DNA of 21,981 nt from JAEYFP01 sp047602645 (GTDB lineage Bacteria; Bacillota; Clostridia; Lachnospirales; Lachnospiraceae), in NCBI GenBank assembly GCA_047602645.1, contig JASGGU010000065.1, forward strand, positions 1 to 21,981, read 5' to 3'. The first letter of the stretch is position 1. Each line of letters starts with the position of its first letter. Under the pieces are notes generated by a model. It searched no databases. It was not told where the DNA came from and saw only the letters and a list, made by a program, of their open reading frames with translations. Shown here piece after piece: positions 15,812 to 21,981 of this stretch. The translations under genes were made by a program, and so were the position numbers.

Positions 15812-16516
15812 ATGTTACAAGTAGAGGCGGTAAAAAAGGTGACGCTGACAGAACAAATTATGGAGCAGATTGCGGCGAAGATTATGTCGGGTGAATTAAA
15901 AGCCGGGGAAAAGCTGCCGAATGAGAGAGGGCTGGCAGAGATGTTTCATGTGACAAGAAGCCGGATCAGAGAGGCCCTGCGGGCACTTTCCTTAATCGGC
16001 ATGATTACAATAAAGCCCAGCGGCGGCAGTTTTGTGGCAGATATGGATTGTACAATACCGGAAGAAACCGTAATTTGGATGTATCATCGCGAGCTGGATA
16101 ATGTGGATGATATTTATGCAGCCAGACAGCTGATCGAAACAGCAGCATATGTGGAGTGCTATAAACATCGGACGCCTGAAATTGTAGAGAAAATTAAAGA
16201 ATATCGGGAGAAAATGAAGAATCTTTACAAAGATAAAGCATCGGCGGAAGCGTTTCTGGAATGTCTTGATGAGCTGGAGCTGTATGTGGGCAAGATGAGC
16301 GGCAATAGCATATATTTTAAGCTGATCCAGACGATGAACCTGTTAAGGCGTGATTATGCACTGAAGATTCTTGAGATCAGTGAATATAAAAAATCGGCAA
16401 TGGAGCTGCGTTCCAAAGTACTGGATGCCTTCGAGCAGGATGATATCAAAGAACTGGAATATAACATTGACAGATTCTATAGAAAATCGGTAAAAGAACT
16501 GCATAAGGGCGAGTAA
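15812..16516 (+). CDS. GntR regulator, FadR subfamily (FCD domain)
   Basis: A 234-residue regulator. ATG 15812 is preferred because GGGAGGG lies five bases upstream; a TTG ten codons earlier has no such site. The winged helix-turn-helix (about 8-78) reads IMSGELKAGEKLPNERGLAEMF, then TRSRIREALRALSLIGM and PSGGSFVAD, typical GntR. The all-helical FCD effector domain (about 90-228) follows. The histidines that usually hold the metal in FCD domains are absent (LDELELYVGKMSGN where 'D..FH.....GN' is common). The effector may therefore bind without a metal, as in acyl-CoA-binding FadR. Predicted targets are the two TGGT-N3-ACCA-type sites at 17548-17560 and 17694-17706. It is flanked by terminators and forms a single-gene unit. 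Confidence 0.88.
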   Translation: MLQVEAVKKVTLTEQIMEQIAAKIMSGELKAGEKLPNERGLAEMFHVTRSRIREALRALSLIGMITIKPSGGSFVADMDCTIPEETVIWMYHRELDNVDDIYAARQLIETAAYVECYKHRTPEIVEKIKEYREKMKNLYKDKASAEAFLECLDELELYVGKMSGNSIYFKLIQTMNLLRRDYALKILEISEYKKSAMELRSKVLDAFEQDDIKELEYNIDRFYRKSVKELHKGE

Positions 16517-16529
16517 AACAAATCAGAAA

Positions 16530-16586
16530 ACCCCTGGAATGGAGATTGACCATATTGTTAATCTCCATTTCAGGGGTCTTGTTTTT
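16530..16586. terminator. Bidirectional terminator between GntR and aldolase genes
   Basis: Eighteen-base arms, ACCCCTGGAATGGAGATT (16530-16547) and AATCTCCATTTCAGGGGT (16560-16577), pair with one G-T wobble. They are followed by CTTGTTTTT on the plus strand, and an A-rich stretch precedes them for the other direction. The T-run overlaps the aldolase stop codon. Confidence 0.9.
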
Positions 16587-17487
16587 AACGGTATATCAGC
16601 TTTTCTTCCAGAACCTTATCCAGTTTCCTCTTAGCCTCGTCATTCAAAGGCAGCAACGGCTTTCTGACAGGGCCTGTATAGAGGCCTTGCTGTGATAAAA
16701 TGTGCTTGATTGATGCGGGAAGCCCCAAATCCAGCAAAAGCTGAAGAATTTCAACAGAATCGGAAACAATTTTAAACAGCGGTGCTTTATCGGGTGAATC
16801 GTACATTTCAACAATTTTATTATATTGGGGAAGCATGAAATTAAAAGTACTTCCAATGAACCCGTCACAGTGGTAATTCAGCATAGGGATTACACGACTT
16901 TCAAAGCCTCCCATAATTTTGATGCCGGGATTTAACTCTCTGATCTTTTTGGCGCGGTAAGAGAGCAGATTGGTGTGTTTGATTGCATTAATTGCACCTG
17001 ATTGCAGAAGTGCTTTGATCTCACTATTATCAGTGTCAAGATCCTTATGTGTGCTGGATGGAATATCATAATATAAAACCGGTCCGTCAATTGCTTCAGC
17101 CAAATCATAATAGTACTGCGCTACCTCTTTAGGCGTAAAGCCAAAATAAAATGGCGGAGTTGCACCGATGTTTTTAATACCCATTGATTTGGCTGCCTTT
17201 GCCATATGAACTGCATGTTCGGTTCCGATTGTACCGACATGAGCATAGATGGTACCGCGGTTAATATAGCGGCTGGCCAGTTCAAATAAATGGATCCGTT
17301 CTTCATCAGAAAGAAGAAAGCATTCTCCTACGCTTCCGCCGACAAAAAAACCGTCAGCCCCGTCTTTAAAAATCCTCTCGAAGAGCTTAGCCATAGCAAT
17401 ATCGTCAATACGATTATTTTCGTCGTAGATGGTGATAGAAGCGGTGATCATTTCCTTTCGTCCAATTAAGTAATTCATATTAATCAT
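16585..17487 (-). CDS. DapA/NanA-family class I aldolase (N-acetylneuraminate-lyase-like)
   Basis: A 300-residue TIM-barrel Schiff-base aldolase. Catalytic K170 (INAIKHT) and Y140 (VLYYDIPS) are present, with the carboxylate-binding loop VGGSVGECF (positions 49-57). Resemblance to N-acetylneuraminate lyase is broad: YAHVGTIGTEHAVHMAKAA, TPPFYFGFTPKEVAQYYYDLAEA, GSTFNFM and RKPLLPL. The segment that contacts the sialic acid tail in E. coli NanA (GYDE) reads GFES here. A different 2-keto acid, such as a 2-keto-3-deoxy sugar acid, is therefore more likely than sialic acid. Product would be pyruvate plus an aldehyde. It is divergent from the binding-protein/CoA-transferase/shell operon, with a predicted GntR site in its leader. 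No nanE/nanK-type genes are in the window. Confidence 0.85.
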   Translation of the reverse strand: MINMNYLIGRKEMITASITIYDENNRIDDIAMAKLFERIFKDGADGFFVGGSVGECFLLSDEERIHLFELASRYINRGTIYAHVGTIGTEHAVHMAKAAKSMGIKNIGATPPFYFGFTPKEVAQYYYDLAEAIDGPVLYYDIPSSTHKDLDTDNSEIKALLQSGAINAIKHTNLLSYRAKKIRELNPGIKIMGGFESRVIPMLNYHCDGFIGSTFNFMLPQYNKIVEMYDSPDKAPLFKIVSDSVEILQLLLDLGLPASIKHILSQQGLYTGPVRKPLLPLNDEAKRKLDKVLEEKLIYR

Positions 17488-17547
17488 CTGAGTTGTTCCT
17501 CTCTCTCCTAAAATGACTGTCTATTTGTTGATACGTCCTCATCGAAA

Positions 17548-17560
17548 TTGGTGGTACCAA
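17548..17560 (+). promoter_or_regulatory. Predicted FadR-type GntR operator, aldolase side
   Basis: TTGGT-GGT-ACCAA is a perfect 13-bp inverted repeat of the TGGT-N3-ACCA kind bound by FadR-subfamily regulators. It lies downstream of the minus-strand aldolase promoter, where bound protein would block transcription. Confidence 0.72.
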
Positions 17561-17574
17561 AACCATTTATTCTT

Positions 17575-17603
17575 AGTATACTTGTTGTAAATAGGAAATT
17601 CAA
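17575..17603 (-). promoter_or_regulatory. Promoter of the aldolase gene
   Basis: On the minus strand: TTGAAT (17603-17598), 17 bases, TATACT (17580-17575). The GntR-type site begins 14 bases after the -10 box. Confidence 0.7.
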
Positions 17604-17652
17604 TAGTAAAAAAAAACAGATATAGGTCATTAAAATTGTGAAATTGTACATA

Positions 17653-17681
17653 TTGACAACAAATTATATTCTGTTCATAAT
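17653..17681 (+). promoter_or_regulatory. Promoter of the binding-protein/CoA-transferase/shell operon
   Basis: Perfect TTGACA (17653-17658), 17-base spacer, CATAAT (17676-17681): 11 of 12 consensus bases. A GntR-type site follows at 17694-17706. Such a strong core promoter needs a repressor, consistent with that site. Confidence 0.8.
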
Positions 17682-17693
17682 GAAAAAAGGTAG

Positions 17694-17706
17694 GCGGTAC
17701 TACCAA
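17694..17706 (+). promoter_or_regulatory. Predicted FadR-type GntR operator, operon side
   Basis: GCGGT-ACT-ACCAA: the right half is identical to the site at 17548-17560 and the left half has two outer mismatches. It begins 12 bases after the -10 box of the operon promoter. With the other copy it gives each divergent promoter its own repressor site. Confidence 0.62.
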
Positions 17707-17741
17707 TTTTGATTCGAAAATGAATGGTATGAGGTGAAGGT

Positions 17742-18887
17742 ATGGCTAAAAAGATATTAAGAGGAATTACTTGGGATCACAGCAGAGGTTACACATCCAT
17801 AGTGGCCGCGTCACAGCGTTTTGAAGAGATAAATAAAGAGGTCACCATAACATGGGAAAAAAGATCGTTACAGGAATTTGCGGATGCGCCTATTGAAAAG
17901 CTGTCCGAGCAATATGATTTGCTGATAATTGACCATCCATGGGCAGGCTTTGCGGCCAAGCACGGAATTCTGCTGCCGCTTCAGGAATACATCGAGGATG
18001 ACTATCTGCGTGATCAGAAAAATAATTCGGTGGGGCCTTCTTACGAAAGCTACCGCTTTGATACTTTTTTAAGTGCGCTGCCGATCGATGCGGCGACTCC
18101 CATCGCCGTATATCGTCCGGACTATTTTGAAAATACCGGTGAAAGAGTACCGGAAACATTTGAAGAAGTGATTGACATGGCCAAAAAGGGGCGTGTTATT
18201 TATGCGGGTATTCCAATTAATTTGTTGATGGATTTTTATATGTTTGGCGTCACTGCCGGCAAAACGATGTTTACAGAAGAAGAGGCGATCAGCAAGACCG
18301 ACGGTTCAGAACTGCTGGAGGAAATGAGAAGACTGGCGTCTCTGTGTCCGAAGGAGATTTTTGACTGGGATCCGATTGCGGTACATGAGGCGATGGCTGC
18401 GGGGGAGACCTATTCCTATTGTCCGTTTGTATATGGCTATACAAATTATTCGCGGCGGGGTTATGCGGCCAATATACTAAAGGCCTGCGACGTTGTGAGC
18501 TATCAAGGCGTTCATTTCAGGACTGTTCTGGGCGGCACAGGGCTTGCGGTATCCAGCGCCTGCAAAGAAAAAGAACTGGCGGTGAATTTTACGAAATATG
18601 CGGCTTCTCCGTTGATTCAGAGCACGCTGTTTTTTGATAATGGCGGACAACCCGGTCACAGGGCGGCATGGCTGGATGAGGAATGTAACAGAAGAAGCCT
18701 GAATTTCTTTAAGGATACTTTGCGGACGCTCGACGAATCTTATTTGCGGCCGCGCCATAGCGGATATTTACACTTCCAGGATCATGCGGGTGCCTATGTG
18801 CGGGAATATATTATGAATGGCGGTAACCCGGAGACAACGATTGAGCATTTAAATAGACTTTATCGGGAATCCAGGGAGGGTATGTAA
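17742..18887 (+). CDS. Cytoplasmic solute-binding-protein-like protein (no signal peptide)
   Basis: A 381-residue protein with the fold pattern of extracellular solute-binding proteins of carbohydrate ABC importers: LRGITWDHSRGYTSIVAASQ as first strand and helix, YDLLIIDHPWAGFAAKHG, LPIDAATPIAVYRPDYFE, PETFEEVIDMAKKG, and later GGTGLAVSSACKEKELAVNF. It starts directly in the first strand (MAKKILRGITWDH) with no signal sequence, lipobox or membrane segment, so it should stay in the cytoplasm. The start is backed by GAGGTGAAGG, and no upstream in-frame extension supplies a signal peptide. It is first in the operon and coupled (TAATG) to a CoA-transferase gene; no permease or ATPase is nearby. 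From memory, similar signal-less proteins occur beside CaiB-type genes in other bacteria. Role unknown: a substrate-binding or carrier subunit for the transferases, or a sensor. Confidence 0.8.
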   Translation: MAKKILRGITWDHSRGYTSIVAASQRFEEINKEVTITWEKRSLQEFADAPIEKLSEQYDLLIIDHPWAGFAAKHGILLPLQEYIEDDYLRDQKNNSVGPSYESYRFDTFLSALPIDAATPIAVYRPDYFENTGERVPETFEEVIDMAKKGRVIYAGIPINLLMDFYMFGVTAGKTMFTEEEAISKTDGSELLEEMRRLASLCPKEIFDWDPIAVHEAMAAGETYSYCPFVYGYTNYSRRGYAANILKACDVVSYQGVHFRTVLGGTGLAVSSACKEKELAVNFTKYAASPLIQSTLFFDNGGQPGHRAAWLDEECNRRSLNFFKDTLRTLDESYLRPRHSGYLHFQDHAGAYVREYIMNGGNPETTIEHLNRLYRESREGM

Positions 18888-20050
18888 TGAAACCTTTGGA
18901 AGGAATCCTGGTATTAGATTTCAGCCAGTATCTGGCGGGCCCTTCCTGTGCGCTCAGGTTGGCTGATCTGGGGGCCAGAGTCATTAAAATTGAGCGTCCG
19001 GGAACAGGCGATAACTGCCGAAAAGTCATTCTTAAGAATTTAACGGCAGGGGATGACAGTATGCTATTTCATACAATCAACCGGAATAAGGAAAGCTTTG
19101 CGGCAAATATGAAGGACGAAGCAGATCTGAAAATGCTTAAAAAGCTGATTGCCGAGGCGGATGTAATGATTGAGAACTTCCGTCCGGGTATTATGAGGAA
19201 GAATGGTCTCGATTATGAAGCGGTCAAAAAAATAAATCCGGGAATCGTATACGGAACAGTAACCGGCTATGGAGAAGAGGGAGAGTGGGCGAAGAAGCCC
19301 GGTCAGGATTTGATGATTCAATCAATGTCCGGAATGACCTGGCTGAACGGGAACGGTGAGAATCTGCCCACACCGTTTGCTTTGTCCGTGGTGGATTCTT
19401 ATACAGGCGTTCATCTTGCCGAAGGTATTTTGGCGTCAGTATTTAATAGTTTGCGTACGGGTGAAGGTGCATTGGTTCAGGTAAGCCTTATGGAATCGGC
19501 GATTGATATGCAGTTTCAGGGAATGACAGCCTACCTGAATGACGGCAGCAAGCTGCCGGTGCGGTCAAAGTATTATAATGCCGGTCCTTATATAGGCGCC
19601 CCATATGGAATATACCCGACAAAAGACGGGTATCTCGCCTTAGCCGATGAACGGCTGGAAGTGCTGTCGGAGGTTCTTCGTTTACCGGAACTTCTTCACT
19701 ATGACAGGGAGAATGATTTATTTGAAAAACGCGATGAAATCAAGTGTATCATAGCGGATCGGACGATAGAAAAAACAACGGCGGTCTGGCTTGAACTGCT
19801 GGAAGCTGCTGATTACGGATGTTCAGATGTTTATACGTGGCAAAGCATGATGGAATCGGAAGGGTTTCAGGAATTAGAAATTTTGCAATCGATGATTCTG
19901 CAAAACGGAAAAGAATTTCAAACGACCCGCTGCCCGATAACGGTAGACGGTGAACGATATTATTGTACAAAGTGCGGGCCTTTGTTAGGGGAAGATACAG
20001 AAAAAATAATAAAAGAATTCAGTCTGAATGAGGAGGACGTGACAGTATGA
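18887..20050 (+). CDS. Family III CoA-transferase (CaiB/BaiF type), subunit with catalytic Asp
   Basis: A 387-residue enzyme. The N-terminal VLDFSQYLAGPSCALRLADL and GARVIKIERPGTGD are hallmark CaiB/BaiF segments, as are ADVMIENFRPGIMRKNGLDY, YGTVTGYGEEGEWAKKPGQD and the catalytic-Asp segment VVDSYTGVHLAEGILAS. D170 corresponds to Asp169 of formyl-CoA transferase. It moves CoA between carboxylic acids through mixed-anhydride and thioester intermediates, in the cytoplasm. The start overlaps the previous stop (TAATG) with GGGAGGG upstream, and its own stop overlaps the next transferase start (ATGA). An additional C-terminal tail with YYCTKCGP follows the core. Acceptor and donor acids are unknown. 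Confidence 0.9.
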   Translation: MKPLEGILVLDFSQYLAGPSCALRLADLGARVIKIERPGTGDNCRKVILKNLTAGDDSMLFHTINRNKESFAANMKDEADLKMLKKLIAEADVMIENFRPGIMRKNGLDYEAVKKINPGIVYGTVTGYGEEGEWAKKPGQDLMIQSMSGMTWLNGNGENLPTPFALSVVDSYTGVHLAEGILASVFNSLRTGEGALVQVSLMESAIDMQFQGMTAYLNDGSKLPVRSKYYNAGPYIGAPYGIYPTKDGYLALADERLEVLSEVLRLPELLHYDRENDLFEKRDEIKCIIADRTIEKTTAVWLELLEAADYGCSDVYTWQSMMESEGFQELEILQSMILQNGKEFQTTRCPITVDGERYYCTKCGPLLGEDTEKIIKEFSLNEEDVTV

Positions 20051-21135
20051 AACCACTGGCAGGTATTAAGGTATTGGATTTTAGTGATGATCTTGCCGGT
20101 CCGTCTTCGGCTCTTAAATTGGCAGATCTTGGTGCCGAGGTGCTAAAGATAGAATCACCGGCTGGTGAAGGCGGTCGGATGCTGACCGTACCGGGAAGCG
20201 AGATAGAGGGGATCAGTCCGTTGTTTTGTGCGGTAAACCGCAGTAAGGAAGGAAAGCGGTTGGATCTGAATGCGGAAGCGGGACAAGCCGAGGCAAAACA
20301 GCTCATCAAAGACGCTGATGTAGTAATATTCAGCCGAGACGCAGAACTTCCATTGTTTACCTATGAAACGGTCAGGGAGTGGAATCCGCTGATCATATAC
20401 GGCGAAGTCAGTGGCTATGGTCCGAAAGGAGCTTGGTCAAAAAAAACGGCGCATGATCTGCTGGCACAATGTATGACCGGCTTGCCTTATTTAAACGGCA
20501 ATGCGGATGAAGCCCCCATTCCACTGGGGCTGCCGGTGGCAGAATTATTTGCAGGCCAGCATTTGGCGCAAGGAGTAATGGCAGCTTTGATCCGGCGGCA
20601 GAAAAAGCAGACAGGCGCCTGCATACAGGTAAGTCTGGCGGAATCGGTATTGGATATTCAATTTGAAGTATTCAGCACCTTTTTAAACGATGGACATCAA
20701 TTACCGCAGCGCTGTGAGGTTAACAATGCCAATGCCTATATTAATGCTCCCTATGGTGTGTACGAAACAAAGGAAGGATTTATCGCTTTGGCGCTGTGTT
20801 CCATACCTGTACTGGGTGAGGTGCTCGGATGCAAAGAACTGCTTGCCTATACTGATGAAGTGGAATGGGCAACAAAAAGAGATCAAATAAAAGCCATTTT
20901 GAAGGAATATTTAAAGAGTGAAACAGCAGCCTTTTGGATGGAAAAACTGGAAGCCGCTGATATATGGGGGGCTAAAGTACTTAACTGGAGTGATTTGGTA
21001 AAAACCGATGGGTTTCAAGTACTTGAGATGGTGCAGGACATTAAACGTAACGGAAAAGAAATGTTTAAAACTACCCGTTGTCCGATTTCGATTAACAAGG
21101 AACGTTTTTATTGTGACAAGGAGTTTACTGTTTGA
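20047..21135 (+). CDS. Family III CoA-transferase paralogue, catalytic Asp replaced by Glu
   Basis: A 362-residue paralogue of the preceding protein: MKPLAGIKVLDFSDDLAGPS, LADLGAEVLKIESPAG, YGEVSGYGPKGAWSKKTAHD and the shared C-terminal TTRCPISINKERFYC. At the catalytic position it has E166 (LPVAELFAGQHLAQG) instead of Asp. The ENFRPG segment of its partner is lost (VVIFSRDAELPLFTYETV). This points to a non-catalytic or altered partner in a heteromeric transferase, comparable in principle with the two-subunit benzylsuccinate CoA-transferase BbsEF. Start and upstream stop overlap as ATGA, giving tightly coupled production. Alternatively Glu could work as the nucleophile with a different substrate, as Glu does in family I enzymes. 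Confidence 0.88.
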   Translation: MKPLAGIKVLDFSDDLAGPSSALKLADLGAEVLKIESPAGEGGRMLTVPGSEIEGISPLFCAVNRSKEGKRLDLNAEAGQAEAKQLIKDADVVIFSRDAELPLFTYETVREWNPLIIYGEVSGYGPKGAWSKKTAHDLLAQCMTGLPYLNGNADEAPIPLGLPVAELFAGQHLAQGVMAALIRRQKKQTGACIQVSLAESVLDIQFEVFSTFLNDGHQLPQRCEVNNANAYINAPYGVYETKEGFIALALCSIPVLGEVLGCKELLAYTDEVEWATKRDQIKAILKEYLKSETAAFWMEKLEAADIWGAKVLNWSDLVKTDGFQVLEMVQDIKRNGKEMFKTTRCPISINKERFYCDKEFTV

Positions 21136-21156
21136 TGAAAGAAGGGGGAGTCCGTC

Positions 21157-21633
21157 ATGATTATTGATTATGTTGAGCGTTTTCAGTCTTATCAGCGCAG
21201 CGTGCCGGAATTGTGGGATGCTGTAAAGTTTGTGGAACGAGTAAAAAAAGAAAACCTGAAGGAAGGCAGATATTCTCTGGGGAAAAATTTTGCACTTGTT
21301 CAGACAGGAAATACGAAATCTTTTGCGGAAGGCAGATTTGAGACCCATAAAGAATATTTGGATATCCAGTTTCTTTTGGAAGGTAATGAGATTCTGGAAT
21401 ATGTGGATGCTGCGGAGCTTAGTGAAGCAGAGCCTTATAATCGTGACATAGATATTACATGGTTATCGGGGCATGGTGCGCGTATTCCGGTTAAGCCGGG
21501 AATGTTCTATATCTTGTATCCGACTGATGGGCATAAGCCCGGATGCTGTGATGGTGAGAGCGGCTATTATAAAAAAGTTGTAGTAAAAGTTAAAATTGAT
21601 CAACTAATACATCGTGTGACGATCGGCAGGTAG
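21157..21633 (+). CDS. YhcH/YjgK/YiaL family protein (sugar anomerase-like cupin)
   Basis: A 158-residue single-domain protein of the DUF386 family, which includes E. coli YhcH (NanQ, reported as a sialic acid anomerase), TabA and EbgC. Marks: GRYSLGKNFALVQTGNTKS, the metal-site segment RFETHKEYLDIQFLLEGNE (His and Glu), MFYILYPTDGHKPGCC and the strand KKVVVKVKI. The beta-sandwich cupin probably binds a metal and speeds anomer interconversion or lactone handling of a sugar acid. The start has GAAGGGGGAG upstream; it lies 21 bases after the second transferase gene and just before the shell-protein gene. Together with the NanA-like aldolase it hints at a 2-keto sugar acid substrate, by inference. 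Confidence 0.87.
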   Translation: MIIDYVERFQSYQRSVPELWDAVKFVERVKKENLKEGRYSLGKNFALVQTGNTKSFAEGRFETHKEYLDIQFLLEGNEILEYVDAAELSEAEPYNRDIDITWLSGHGARIPVKPGMFYILYPTDGHKPGCCDGESGYYKKVVVKVKIDQLIHRVTIGR

Positions 21634-21637
21634 AGTG

Positions 21638-21934
21638 ATGGAGAAAGAATATGCTGGAAAAGCGGCCGGATACTTTGAAGTGGATGGTGTCTGTGCCGCC
21701 TTTGTGGGACTTGATGCTGCGGCTAAAGCGGCAGATGTGTCTATAGAAGCAGTTGAAAGAACAAGAAGGAATTGCTTTGTATGCGTAAAATTACGCGGTT
21801 CTGTTTCGGATGTTGAAGCGGCAATGCAGGCAGCTCTTTTAGCGGCGGGAAAAATAGCGGCTTTGGGTAACCATGGCATCATCGCGTCGCCGGAAGAAGG
21901 AACCGAGGAAGTGTTAAAACTAACAAACATATAG
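21638..21934 (+). CDS. Bacterial microcompartment shell protein, single BMC domain
   Basis: A 98-residue protein with one BMC domain: AAGYFEVDGVCAAFVGLDAAAKAADVS contains the conserved lysine K30 of hexameric shell proteins, then CVKLRGSVSDVEAAMQAALLAAGKI and ALGNHGIIASP. It would form hexamers tiling the facets of a protein shell. The loop lining the central pore, 'KIGSG' in PduA-like proteins, reads RTRRNC (41-46): longer, strongly positive and with a cysteine. Start: ATG 21638 is used; a GTG one codon earlier is possible. It follows the YhcH-type gene after only four bases and is followed by a second BMC-like start, so it belongs to the operon. Confidence 0.88.
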   Translation: MEKEYAGKAAGYFEVDGVCAAFVGLDAAAKAADVSIEAVERTRRNCFVCVKLRGSVSDVEAAMQAALLAAGKIAALGNHGIIASPEEGTEEVLKLTNI

Positions 21935-21943
21935 GGTGTGATT

Positions 21944-21981
21944 ATGAAAAAAAGTTTGGGAATTGTGGAAGTAACCGGATG
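21944..21981 (+). CDS. Start of a second BMC shell protein gene (cut by window end)
   Basis: Only twelve complete codons are visible, MKKSLGIVEVTG, preceded by AGGGTG five bases upstream. This matches the usual first strand of BMC shell proteins (LG-[IM]-[IV]-EV-x-G). It starts nine bases after the previous shell-protein stop. Whether it is a one-domain (hexamer) or two-domain (trimer) protein cannot be seen. More microcompartment genes should lie beyond the right edge. Confidence 0.72.
   Translation, partial: MKKSLGIVEVTG

Noticed and set aside
16585..17487. Naming the aldolase nanA, with the locus as a sialic acid pathway
   Set aside because: Overall similarity is real, but the segment contacting the sialic acid tail differs and no nanE, nanK or sialidase gene is in view, so only the family is called.
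17742..18887. Calling this protein an ABC transporter substrate-binding component
   Set aside because: The fold fits, but there is no signal peptide, no transporter partner, and the gene is coupled to CoA-transferase genes.

Overview
The window looks like chromosomal DNA from a Gram-positive, gut-type anaerobe of the Clostridia, most likely Lachnospiraceae. The grounds are strong AGGAGG-like ribosome binding sites, AT-rich sigma-A promoters, a YesM/YesN-type two-component pair beside a sugar transporter, ROK, LacI and FadR-type regulators, and accessory carbohydrate genes packed into short operons. This is inferred from gene content. No rRNA, tRNA, CRISPR array, insertion sequence or phage gene was seen.

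Left part (1-10760), a monosaccharide locus. The 3' end of a sugar-binding lipoprotein gene and an RbsC-type permease are followed by a response regulator and histidine kinase whose genes overlap. Then come xylulokinase (xylB), a convergent ROK repressor, a DUF4867-like protein and an L-fucose/L-arabinose isomerase-family enzyme. Three copies of a 21-bp palindromic operator lie before xylB, before the ROK gene and before the DUF4867-like gene. Kinase, isomerase and repressor therefore probably form one ROK regulon for a pentose or deoxy-sugar. A large bidirectional hairpin closes this part.

Middle part (10793-16586). An unusual 750-residue regulator joins a complete LacI repressor to a solute-binding-protein domain. 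It is divergent from a tight MaoC dehydratase / COG3618-type lactonase / Gfo-Idh-MocA oxidoreductase operon behind a near-consensus promoter. A FadR-type GntR regulator follows between two terminators.

Right part (16585-21981), the most interesting. An N-acetylneuraminate-lyase-like aldolase gene diverges from a tightly packed operon. That operon encodes a solute-binding-protein-like protein with no signal peptide, two different family III (CaiB/BaiF) CoA-transferases, a YhcH/NanQ-type sugar anomerase-like protein, a bacterial microcompartment (BMC) shell protein, and the first codons of what looks like a second shell protein. Each divergent promoter has a TGGT-N3-ACCA-type site just downstream, as expected for a FadR-type GntR regulator.

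Working model (inference): a carboxylated sugar or sugar-acid-like compound is oxidised and opened by the Gfo/Idh and lactonase enzymes, cleaved by the aldolase, and/or activated to a CoA thioester by the transferase pair. Later steps would occur inside a microcompartment encoded at and beyond the right edge. No signature enzyme of the known diol, ethanolamine or glycyl-radical microcompartments is visible here, so the type cannot be assigned.
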